Positions 6,756 to 13,364 of a DNA stretch of 13,364 bases are shown here, one piece after another. Made by a program: the position numbers and the translations under genes. Position 1 is the stretch's first letter. Each line of letters starts with the position of its first letter. Source of the DNA: Lachnospiraceae bacterium UBA2868. GTDB lineage: Bacteria; Bacillota_A; Clostridia; Lachnospirales; Lachnospiraceae. The notes below the pieces were generated by a model. The model was not told where the DNA came from, made no database searches, and saw only the letters and a list, made by a program, of their open reading frames with translations. The DNA is taken from assembly GCA_002350465.1 (NCBI GenBank), contig DEEW01000049.1:19782-33145 (forward strand). The letters are read 5' to 3'.

Positions 6756-7957
6756 GCGTTATCATCTGCAAGAAATTCTGTCTCAAGTCTCTGATTGTAA
6801 CGGCGAAGCACTTCCTGAATCTTTTCTGTAGTGGTGTGTACCTTGGACATGGCAATGTCATGATTCATGTAGTCAACAACGGTAGCCAGAAACTCGCTCA
6901 TATCAGCTTCAATGAAATATGGTCTCGAATTGATCTCGGGGTCGTGATAGCATAGGTTGGTGCATATGATTTTCTCAAATGTACATTCGTCATATGCCTT
7001 ATCAAACAGATCTATACCCTCTGTGAAGAGTCCGAAAGTGCAGCATATGTACACCCGTTTTGCATTCATGGACTTGAGCTGTTTGGCCGTATCCATCATG
7101 GATTGTCCGGAGCTTATCATATCATCGATGATTATTACATCCTTCCCGTCAATCTCATCGCCAAGGAATTCGTGGGCGACAATGGGATTCTTGCCGTTTA
7201 TGACCTTAGTGTAATCACGGCGCTTGTAGAACATACCCGTATTGACACCAAGTACACCGGCAAAATAGACGGCACGGTCAAGTGCACCTTCATCGGGACT
7301 GATTACAACCAGATGATCTTTGTCGATCGTAAGGTCTCTCTCATAGTGCATAAGAGATCTGATGAACTCGTAAGGAGGTAAGAAATTATCGAATCCGCAG
7401 AGCGGGATGGAGTTTTGAACCTTGGGATCATGAGCATCAAATGTTATAACGTCGTTAACACCCATGTCGGCAAGCTCGGCAAGTGCCATTGCACAGTCCA
7501 GTGATTCACGAAGAGCACGCTTATGCTGGCGGGATTCGTATAAAAAAGGCATCACAACAGTTATCCTGTGGGCTTTTCCGCCTATTGCGGCTATGACACG
7601 TTTGATATCCATGTAAATGTCATCCGGCGACATATAATGAACAAAGCCGTTGACCGTAAAAGAGTTACTGTGATTTGTTATATCGGCGAGAATATATATA
7701 TCACGGCCTCTGGCGGTATCCCGAAGCACTGATTTTCCTTCTCCGGTTCCGAAACGAGGCCACTCACAGCCGATAATGTATGAATCCTTTTCGTAACCAA
7801 AGAATGCAGAGGTATCACGATGGTTAAGATTCTGATGCTTCCTGTATTCGGAGATCTTTTTATCGATTGCCTGTCCCAGCTTCCGGCAGCTGTCATGTAT
7901 AACAAGCCCGAGGGGAGCCACAGGCATGGTATCTTCTATAATGATATGTTCAGCCAT
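6752..7957 (-). CDS. Divergent ribose-phosphate pyrophosphokinase (PRPP synthetase) family protein
   Basis: PRPP synthetases make 5-phosphoribosyl diphosphate from ribose 5-phosphate and ATP for nucleotide, His, Trp and NAD synthesis. This 401-residue protein is about 80 residues longer than the usual 315-320. Recognisable parts are FGTGEGKSVLRDTARGRDIYIL (67-90), MPFLYESRQHKRALRES (136-152), VITFDAHDP with the conserved His176, SPDEGALDRAV (220-230) and the PRPP loop VIIIDDMISSGQS (274-286). The ATP-binding RQDRK of canonical enzymes reads RQHKR here, and there are N- and C-terminal extensions. It may be a clostridial paralogue beside a canonical Prs elsewhere; activity is likely but not certain, so I give no symbol. 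ATG at 7957 is preceded by AAGGCGG. It ends tail-to-tail with yraN, the two overlapping by 4 bases. Confidence 0.85.
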   Translation of the reverse strand: MAEHIIIEDTMPVAPLGLVIHDSCRKLGQAIDKKISEYRKHQNLNHRDTSAFFGYEKDSYIIGCEWPRFGTGEGKSVLRDTARGRDIYILADITNHSNSFTVNGFVHYMSPDDIYMDIKRVIAAIGGKAHRITVVMPFLYESRQHKRALRESLDCAMALAELADMGVNDVITFDAHDPKVQNSIPLCGFDNFLPPYEFIRSLMHYERDLTIDKDHLVVISPDEGALDRAVYFAGVLGVNTGMFYKRRDYTKVINGKNPIVAHEFLGDEIDGKDVIIIDDMISSGQSMMDTAKQLKSMNAKRVYICCTFGLFTEGIDLFDKAYDECTFEKIICTNLCYHDPEINSRPYFIEADMSEFLATVVDYMNHDIAMSKVHTTTEKIQEVLRRYNQRLETEFLADDNA

Positions 7958-8094
7958 GTAGAGTACCGCCTTTATTATTTTCGCTTTTAGATGCTACAAT
8001 AGTTTATCAATATATATGATTTTTTTCTACTGTTATTTTTATCAAAATCATTTATAATCACATAGAATGAATTTTTAGAAAGAAGGATTGTACT
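7958..8094. promoter_or_regulatory. AT-rich divergent promoter region between prs and gltX
   Basis: These 137 bp hold both promoters. No small gene is convincing here. The octamer TTTATCAA occurs twice, at 8003-8010 and 8038-8045; on the - strand each reads TTGATAAA and so offers a -35-like TTGATA for prs, but I could not pair either with a good -10 at normal spacing. The gltX promoter is listed separately. Confidence 0.6.
8053..8058 (+). promoter_or_regulatory. Probable gltX promoter (-10 element)
   Basis: A perfect TATAAT at 8053-8058 lies 36 bp before the gltX ATG. The best -35 at 17 bp spacing, CTGTTA (8030-8035), matches poorly. The predicted start near 8065 gives a leader of about 30 bases, too short for a T-box. 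AGAAGGA at 8081-8087 is the ribosome binding site. Confidence 0.55.
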
Positions 8095-9543
8095 ATGAGC
8101 GTTGTCAGAACTAGATTTGCACCAAGTCCTACAGGCAGGATGCATGTGGGTAACCTGCGCACGGCACTTTACGCGTATCTGATCGCTAAGCATGAGGGAG
8201 GAAAATTTCTGCTTAGGATCGAGGATACCGACCAGGAAAGATATGTTGACGGAGCGGTTGACATAATATATAGAACGATGCAAAAGACCGGACTTATTCA
8301 CGATGAAGGACCTGACAAGGACGGAGGATGCGGCCCCTATATCCAAAGCGAGAGACAGGCTTCGGGGATATACTTAAAGTATGCCAGACAGCTTGTAGAA
8401 GAGGGTAAGGCCTACTATTGCTTCTGCACGAAGGAAAGACTGGAGGGACTGTCAAGGACTGTTGGCGGCAAAGAAATAAACGTCTATGACAAGCATTGTC
8501 TGTCCCTTACTCCGGAAGAGGTTCAGGCCAATCTTGATAAGGGAATGCCCTACGTTATCAGACAGAATAACCCCGATACCGGGACGACGACTTTCCACGA
8601 TGAGATTTACGGAGACATTACGGTTGATAATGCGGAACTGGATGATATGATACTCATCAAGTCAGACGGCTATCCCACATATAATTTTGCTAATGTGATA
8701 GATGATCATCTTATGGGTATTACTCATGTTGTAAGGGGAAATGAGTATCTGTCCTCAACGCCGAAGTATAACAGGCTGTACGAAGCCTTCGGCTGGGATA
8801 TTCCCGTATATGTACACTGTCCGCTGATCACAGATGAAGAGCACAAGAAACTGTCCAAGAGAAGCGGTCACTCATCATATGAGGATCTTATTGATGCCGG
8901 ATTTGTGTCGGAAGCTGTTGTAAACTTTGTAGCGCTTCTTGGATGGTCTCCCGATGACAATGTCGAGATCATGAGTCTTGAAGAGCTTATACGAAAATTC
9001 GACTACACCAAAATGAGCAAGTCCCCGGCTGTGTTCGATTATACAAAACTTAAGTGGATGAACGGTGAATATATCAAGGCAATGGATTTTGAAAAGTTCT
9101 ATGAAACGGCATTGCCGTATATGAAGGACGTGATTACAAAAGACCTTGATTTTCGCAAAATAGCGGCAATGGTCAAGACTAGAATAGAGATATTCCCGGA
9201 TATCAAGGATCATATCGATTTCTTCGAAAAGGTTCCGGAGTATGATATTTCAATGTATACGCACAAGAAAATGAAGACGGATGCGGCATCTAGTCTTGCG
9301 CTCTTAGAGGATGTTCTTCCGATACTTGCAAAATGCAGCGATTACTCAAATGACAGTCTCTTTGCCCTCCTTTCTGATTATGCGGCAAAGAAAGAGTACA
9401 AAACAGGTTTTGTTATGTGGCCCATAAGAACTGCACTCTCCGGTAAACAGATGACTCCGGGTGGGGCTACCGAGCTTATGGAAATACTTGGCAGGGACGA
9501 GTCATTAAAGCGTATAGAAGATGCAATAGAAAAGCTTTCCTGA
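8095..9543 (+). CDS. gltX: Glutamyl-tRNA synthetase
   Basis: Class I aminoacyl-tRNA synthetase that charges tRNA-Glu (and in many Firmicutes also tRNA-Gln, later amidated by GatCAB). Length 482 is typical. The HIGH-type motif is HVGN at 17-20 within [13 protein letters not shown], followed by the FLLRIEDTD region, and the KMSKS-type loop is KLSKR at 252-256 within [12 protein letters not shown]. Cys109-x-Cys111 and His134-Cys135 resemble the zinc site of the E. coli enzyme. [14 protein letters not shown] and VNFVALLGW are further family marks, and the C-terminal anticodon-binding domain is complete. The ATG has AGAAGGA 7 bases upstream. It is monocistronic: prs diverges from it, and ktrA converges with only 3 bp between stops. 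Confidence 0.98.
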   Translation: MSVVRTRFAPSPTGRMHVGNLRTALYAYLIAKHEGGKFLLRIEDTDQERYVDGAVDIIYRTMQKTGLIHDEGPDKDGGCGPYIQSERQASGIYLKYARQLVEEGKAYYCFCTKERLEGLSRTVGGKEINVYDKHCLSLTPEEVQANLDKGMPYVIRQNNPDTGTTTFHDEIYGDITVDNAELDDMILIKSDGYPTYNFANVIDDHLMGITHVVRGNEYLSSTPKYNRLYEAFGWDIPVYVHCPLITDEEHKKLSKRSGHSSYEDLIDAGFVSEAVVNFVALLGWSPDDNVEIMSLEELIRKFDYTKMSKSPAVFDYTKLKWMNGEYIKAMDFEKFYETALPYMKDVITKDLDFRKIAAMVKTRIEIFPDIKDHIDFFEKVPEYDISMYTHKKMKTDAASSLALLEDVLPILAKCSDYSNDSLFALLSDYAAKKEYKTGFVMWPIRTALSGKQMTPGGATELMEILGRDESLKRIEDAIEKLS

Positions 9544-9546
9544 CGG

Positions 9547-10191
9547 TCACAGATCTCCCTTTATGTTTCCTTTTTCCGTTACGACAAGGAGAACGTCATC
9601 CGTTGTAAACGGAATTCTGGGATCGACAAAGTGAAACGTCGAACCTTTCTGTTTGACCGCAATGATGTTCAGTTTCATTTTCCCGCGAAGGTCGAGTTCA
9701 ATAAGGTCTTTGCCGATCCACTCGCTTTTGGGAGTCATTTCTATCATGTACATATTGTCGTCGAGTTCATAGACATCCTTAAATATCGAAGAAAGCATTA
9801 TGCGGGCCGACCGTGCGCCGCCTTCGCCTTCGGGATCGATTATCTTGTCGGCACCGACTTTTTTCAAGATAGTGGCCATGCGGTCCGTGGATGCTTTTGA
9901 GATGACTATCGGAACCCCCTGTTCCTTAGCTACCGTGATCGCCATAATGGATGCCGCCAGATTATCGCCCATTGCGGTGACGACTATATCCATGTTTTTG
10001 AGCCCGAGAGCAAGCACCTCGTCCTCATTCGTCAGATTTGCGCATACGGCCACCGTACATTTTCCGGCAAATTCATCAACAAGCTGCTCGTTGTGGTCTA
10101 CAGCCAGCACATCTGCGCCTATGCGGTACAGATTTTCGGAAAGGCTTCTTCCGTATTTTCCGAGTCCGAGTACTGCTATCGATTTTTTCAT
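9547..10191 (-). CDS. ktrA: Potassium uptake regulatory subunit KtrA (TrkA/RCK family)
   Basis: Cytoplasmic gating ring of a Ktr potassium transporter. The 214-residue product has an N-terminal Rossmann RCK domain with the nucleotide-binding GLGKYG at 9-14 and Asp32 ending the second strand, followed by repeats of the fold through about residue 135 (VVTAMGDNLAA, IVISKAS). A C-terminal RCK_C (TrkA-C) domain from about 140 ends DDVLLVVTEKG. The length fits KtrA, not the doubled 450-residue TrkA of enterobacteria. KtrA rings bind ATP/ADP or NAD(H) and open the KtrB pore. It follows ktrB by 11 bases; its AGGAGG overlaps the ktrB stop codon, so both are cotranscribed. The Ktr name rests on length and neighbour. 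Confidence 0.93.
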   Translation of the reverse strand: MKKSIAVLGLGKYGRSLSENLYRIGADVLAVDHNEQLVDEFAGKCTVAVCANLTNEDEVLALGLKNMDIVVTAMGDNLAASIMAITVAKEQGVPIVISKASTDRMATILKKVGADKIIDPEGEGGARSARIMLSSIFKDVYELDDNMYMIEMTPKSEWIGKDLIELDLRGKMKLNIIAVKQKGSTFHFVDPRIPFTTDDVLLVVTEKGNIKGDL

Positions 10192-10198
10192 GCGAATA

Positions 10199-10204
10199 CC
10201 TCCT
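10199..10204 (-). promoter_or_regulatory. ktrA ribosome binding site overlapping the ktrB stop
   Basis: On the - strand AGGAGG lies 7 bases before the ktrA ATG and shares bases with the ktrB TAG (10203-10205). Ribosomes ending ktrB therefore stop on the ktrA start region, which suggests coupled synthesis of the two subunits. Confidence 0.8.
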
Positions 10205-11567
10205 AACCTACGATAAACTTGCCGTTTGCGTGTTTTATCATGTTATCACTGTTTTTGTTTATGGTGAAAAAGATCGCCATGGATATTGGGCCGACCCTTC
10301 CGAGATACATGGCTGCTATGATGATCACCCTTCCGACACTGTCAAGCGTAGGGGTCAGGGCTCTTGACAGCCCGACCGTACCGAGGGCACTTATCACCTC
10401 ATAAAGTGCATCTGTATGGGATATTCCTCCCCGGCTCATAAGAAGGATGTTGAATACGAACACAGTGGCAAGCGAAAACATTATGATGGCTGATGCTTTC
10501 TTCATGACCTCTTCTGGCACGCGCCTTCGAAAGACCAGGTTTTCCTTCTTGGAATGAATGTATGAAAATGCATTTATGAAAAACAGGAATGCTGTCATTG
10601 TCTTGACGCCGCCTGCCGTGCCTACCGGTGAGCCGCCTATGAACATGAGTACATATCCGGCAGTGCATGATAGTTCAGTGAGCTTTTCCTGCGGAATGGA
10701 AGCAAATCCGGCCGTGCGGAGCGTCACCGACTGGAACAGGCTGTTCACTATCTTGTCCGCAAGGTCCATGCCGCCTAATGTATCAGGGTTGCTGTATTCC
10801 GCGGCAAAAATGAATGCCGCGCCGCTTATTATTAAAAACACGGTCATCAAAATAACGACCTTTGTATGCTCCGGAAGATGTGAAAATACCTTGGCCGGAG
10901 AATATCTGTAGCGGATGCCTTCTTTTAGGCCCGATATCACGTCAAACCATACCACGAATCCGATGCCACCGAGCACGATAAGGGCCATGGTGGTGAACAT
11001 CACCGTATAGGAATCACGAAGGCCTATCATGCTGTCCGGTCCGATGACATCCATTCCGGCATTGCAGAAAGCCGATACGGACTGAAAGAGCGATGTCCAT
11101 AATCCTTTGGATATTCCCATCATGGGAATGAATTTGACTGCAAAGATCAGAGCGCCGCATGCCTCAACCGTAAACACACCTTTGAACATATCGGTAAGAA
11201 AATGCAGGACCCCCTGCCTTCTGTCAAAATTCAGGGAATCGCCGAGCAGCATACGTCCCGACAGGAAGAACTTTTTGCCGGTGATAAGCATGATCATCGA
11301 GGCGACGGCGACTACGCCGAGCCCGCCTATCTGTATGAGGATGAGGATCACAAACTGACCGAACAGGCTCCAATAAGCATATGTATCTACTACGACCAGT
11401 CCTGTGACGCATATCGATGTGGTTGCGGTAAAAAGGGAAGTCAGAAATCCGGCCGGCTGCCTTGTGGCGGTGGCAAAAGGAAGCATGAGCAGCAGTGTGC
11501 CGAATGCTATTGCCATAAGGAAACTGGCGGGAATGATATGGTAGGGTTTGATCCTTGAAGGCTTCAA
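10203..11567 (-). CDS. ktrB: Potassium uptake membrane subunit KtrB (TrkH/KtrB family)
   Basis: Integral membrane translocating subunit of a potassium (often sodium-dependent) uptake system, a dimer sitting on the KtrA ring. The 454-residue length fits KtrB. Four M1-P-M2 repeats are visible through their selectivity-filter segments: TSICVTGL (50-57), SAFCNAGM (165-172), TLRTAGF (282-288) and SALGTVGL (393-400). GGSPVGTAGGVKT (311-323) is the region of the intramembrane gating loop. Many hydrophobic helices are present, e.g. 12-31, 70-96, 187-211, 236-256 and 358-377. The start is TTG at 11567, supported by GGAGGA at 11575-11580; no suitable in-frame ATG lies upstream of it. A strong extended -10 promoter precedes it. 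Organised as ktrB-ktrA. Confidence 0.95.
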   Translation of the reverse strand: MKPSRIKPYHIIPASFLMAIAFGTLLLMLPFATATRQPAGFLTSLFTATTSICVTGLVVVDTYAYWSLFGQFVILILIQIGGLGVVAVASMIMLITGKKFFLSGRMLLGDSLNFDRRQGVLHFLTDMFKGVFTVEACGALIFAVKFIPMMGISKGLWTSLFQSVSAFCNAGMDVIGPDSMIGLRDSYTVMFTTMALIVLGGIGFVVWFDVISGLKEGIRYRYSPAKVFSHLPEHTKVVILMTVFLIISGAAFIFAAEYSNPDTLGGMDLADKIVNSLFQSVTLRTAGFASIPQEKLTELSCTAGYVLMFIGGSPVGTAGGVKTMTAFLFFINAFSYIHSKKENLVFRRRVPEEVMKKASAIIMFSLATVFVFNILLMSRGGISHTDALYEVISALGTVGLSRALTPTLDSVGRVIIIAAMYLGRVGPISMAIFFTINKNSDNMIKHANGKFIVG

Positions 11568-11574
11568 TATGATA

Positions 11575-11580
11575 TCCTCC
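11575..11580 (-). promoter_or_regulatory. Ribosome binding site fixing a TTG start for ktrB
   Basis: On the - strand GGAGGA lies 7 bases before the TTG at 11567. The ATG a little further upstream (11589) is in a different frame and would begin an unrelated, unsupported reading frame. Confidence 0.75.
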
Positions 11581-11600
11581 GAAAATCATTTCATCGCTGT

Positions 11601-11628
11601 ATTATAACACACTTATCCGACAGGTAAA
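11601..11628 (-). promoter_or_regulatory. Extended -10 promoter for ktrBA
   Basis: On the - strand TTTACC (11623-11628, four of six matches to TTGACA) is followed after 16 bp by a perfect TATAAT (11601-11606) with TG-T directly ahead, the extended -10 form. Transcription should start near 11594, giving a leader of roughly 27 bases. No operator is evident. Confidence 0.75.
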
Positions 11629-11641
11629 TATTTTATATAAA
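11613..11641 (+). promoter_or_regulatory. Possible weak promoter for the helicase gene
   Basis: TTATCC (11613-11618), a 17 bp gap and TATAAA (11636-11641) form a modest sigma-A-like site that overlaps the ktrBA promoter on the other strand. AGGAGG at 11652-11657 is the ribosome binding site, 5 bases before the ATG. Confidence 0.4.
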
Positions 11642-11662
11642 ATTACGGAACAGGAGGCGTGA

Positions 11663-13342
11663 ATGAATCTGAATAAAGAACAGTACAAGGCTGCCGTTCA
11701 TGTAAACGGCCCGATGCTCGTCCTTGCAGGCCCGGGAAGCGGCAAGACGCATCTTCTCGTTGAAAGGATTCAGATGATGATAGAGAAAGCCGGCATCCCG
11801 CCGGAGAACATTCTCGTCATCACGTTTTCAAAAAAGGCAGCCGCACAGATGCAGGCAAGATTTGAAAGACGGACCGAAGGGTGTATGTATCCCGTGACAT
11901 TCGGGACATTTCACGCTGTATTCTTCAATATCCTAAAGGATTATGATCCGGACACTTCAAGGCTTATTACGGAGGAAGAAGCGGAAAGATTTGCGGAGCA
12001 TCTGAAGCGCTCATATGATATTTTCGAGGATGATACCGAACCCGGCGAGATCATCGGCCTGATATCTTCGTACAGAAACCTGTCGGATGATTTTTTCACA
12101 AGAAATGACAGAGGCAGGGGAATAGATGAGCCGGAGAGGGAAGCATTCATAAAGCTTGCCGGGGAGTATGCCATGCTTTGCAAAAACGCCGGCGTCATCG
12201 ATTTTGACGACATGATACTTAAGTGCCGCGATCTTTTTTGTAAGCATGAGGCGTTCCTTCGGAAGTGGAAAAAGAGATACAGGTATTTTCTGGTCGATGA
12301 GTTTCAGGACATAAATGACGGACAGTATGAGCTGCTGCGTTTTCTTGCGGGGGATGAAATGAATGTTTTCGCGGTAGGGGATGATGACCAGTCAATATAT
12401 TCATTTCGTGGAGCAAGACCCGGGCTGATGAAGAAATTCATGCACCAGTATACAGGATGCAGGCAGGTTACTCTTACAATGAATTACCGTTGCTGTGAGA
12501 AAATCATAGGCGCGGCCTATACCGTGGTCAGGAACAATATGGACAGGATCGCCAGACCGATGCAGCGTCATCTTCCTTCCAGATCCGGCGGGATTGTTGA
12601 GGTAGTTAATTCCGAAAATTCCGGGGTTCAGGCGGCTTTCGTGTGCGATAAGATCCGGGAGCTTATGAGTAAATGCGGATATGAGGGAAGGGATTTTGCT
12701 GTTTTGTACAGAAGTGACCACTGTGCAAAAATGTTTGAGCAGACAGCGGCTTCATACGGAATAAAGCTTAGGATAAGCGGAAGAGCAAGCTATACTCCGA
12801 AGAAGGTCAGAATTCACGAAGCATATCTACGGGCAAAGAGAGGGGAGGCATCCCGGTCAGACTGGTTTTTGATTATGAATGAACCACCAAGGGGTCTTTC
12901 AAGGGAAGCACTTTGCAATGTAAGCAATGATTTTGTGGCAGCCTTCAGGAGGTATTACTCAAATGATCCCATAATGCTGCAGAAGGTTTATGACCTTGAA
13001 AGAACCGTTTCGCAGTATGACACCGGATCAGTACCGGATGAGGCAGGAGATTCTCATGACGCAATTAATGTTATGACAGCTCACGCATCCAAGGGGCTGG
13101 AATTCAAATGTGTATTTATAATCGGGCTGCAGGAAGGCCTCTTTCCCCATCAAAAAAGCATTAAAGCAGATCTTGTGGAAGAAGAAAGAAGACTTATGTA
13201 TGTTGCCATGACCCGTGCCAAAGAGAGACTGTATATGTGTACCATAGGTTCCGAGCATGGTAAACGAATATCCAGATTTGCAAGGGAGGCCTGTGAAAAT
13301 AAGCTTTATGTTTCCGGGACGATGTGGCTTACAAGGGAATAG
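11663..13342 (+). CDS. Compact UvrD/PcrA-type SF1A DNA helicase
   Basis: An ATP-driven 3'-5' DNA translocase/helicase of the UvrD/Rep/PcrA superfamily. All SF1A motifs are present: Q-motif LNKEQ (3-7), Walker A GPGSGKT (23-29), Ia ITFSKKAA (53-60), TFH, II VDEFQD (211-216), III VGDDDQSIYSFRGA (238-251), IV NYR (274-276), V VMTAHASKGLEF (470-481) and VI EEERRLMYVAMTRAKER (506-522). At 559 residues it is much shorter than the 700 or more of PcrA. The stretch between motifs IV and V is only about 194 residues, so the 2B subdomain is reduced, and the long C-terminal tail is missing. It is therefore probably not PcrA itself but a related accessory helicase; I give no symbol. ATG at 11663 has AGGAGG. 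It diverges from ktrBA. Confidence 0.9.
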   Translation: MNLNKEQYKAAVHVNGPMLVLAGPGSGKTHLLVERIQMMIEKAGIPPENILVITFSKKAAAQMQARFERRTEGCMYPVTFGTFHAVFFNILKDYDPDTSRLITEEEAERFAEHLKRSYDIFEDDTEPGEIIGLISSYRNLSDDFFTRNDRGRGIDEPEREAFIKLAGEYAMLCKNAGVIDFDDMILKCRDLFCKHEAFLRKWKKRYRYFLVDEFQDINDGQYELLRFLAGDEMNVFAVGDDDQSIYSFRGARPGLMKKFMHQYTGCRQVTLTMNYRCCEKIIGAAYTVVRNNMDRIARPMQRHLPSRSGGIVEVVNSENSGVQAAFVCDKIRELMSKCGYEGRDFAVLYRSDHCAKMFEQTAASYGIKLRISGRASYTPKKVRIHEAYLRAKRGEASRSDWFLIMNEPPRGLSREALCNVSNDFVAAFRRYYSNDPIMLQKVYDLERTVSQYDTGSVPDEAGDSHDAINVMTAHASKGLEFKCVFIIGLQEGLFPHQKSIKADLVEEERRLMYVAMTRAKERLYMCTIGSEHGKRISRFAREACENKLYVSGTMWLTRE

Positions 13343-13364
13343 TATCAAGTATTTTTCTTGTCGA

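Noticed and set aside
6756..6900. Search for a + strand terminator after yraN
   Set aside because: Only short hairpins such as GACAT-GGCA-ATGTC near 6846 are present, without a T run; the end of the long + strand operon could not be placed.
9010..9024. A literal KMSKS at GltX residues 306-310
   Set aside because: It belongs to the family's KSPAVFD segment; the catalytic loop is KLSKR at 252-256.
9398..9413. Inverted repeat ACAAAAC-AG-GTTTTGT near the end of gltX, considered as a ktrA terminator
   Set aside because: The loop is only two bases, the stem is AT-rich and no T run follows on the - strand.
13343..13364. Possible terminator start after the helicase (CAAG...CTTG around a T-rich loop)
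   Set aside because: The stem is 4 bp, the T run lies in the loop and the window ends here.

Overview
The window looks like an ordinary chromosomal housekeeping region from a Gram-positive, moderately AT-rich Firmicute. I place it near the Lachnospiraceae/Clostridia by inference from protein style, strong AGGAGG-type ribosome binding sites and gene order, not from any search. No transposon, CRISPR array, rRNA or tRNA gene is visible.

Region 1 (1-6755, + strand) resembles the conserved trmD-rplS-ylqF-rnhB-ylqG-ylqH segment of Bacillus. It holds the 3' part of trmD, a probable L19 leader, rplS and a good intrinsic terminator. After these come a signal peptidase I gene, rbgA (ylqF), a second and divergent signal peptidase I gene, rnhB, a large FliK-like protein in the YlqG position, a stand-alone FlhB C-terminal-domain protein (YlqH/FhlB), and yraN. 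From the first lepB onward the genes are packed with 1-11 bp overlaps or gaps of at most about 35 bp, so they probably form one operon mixing ribosome assembly, protein export, RNA/DNA hybrid removal and flagellar-export-like genes.

Region 2 (6752-7957, - strand) is a 401-residue, divergent PRPP synthetase. Its stop codon overlaps that of yraN, and its most likely intrinsic terminator lies inside the yraN coding sequence. Region 3 (8095-9543, + strand) is gltX, divergent from prs across a 137 bp AT-rich promoter region.

Region 4 (9547-11567, - strand) is a ktrB-ktrA potassium uptake operon: KtrB is the membrane translocator and KtrA the nucleotide-binding RCK gate. It is driven by a convincing extended -10 promoter. 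It converges on gltX with a 3 bp gap. Region 5 (11663-13342, + strand) is a compact UvrD/PcrA-type SF1A helicase.

I saw no clearly novel biological system. The points most worth a second look are the perfect terminator hairpin hidden in yraN, the pair of signal peptidases around rbgA (the second with unusual residues beside its catalytic Ser and Lys), the FliK-like/FhlB pair inside a ribosome-biogenesis operon, the divergent PRPP synthetase, and the shortened helicase.
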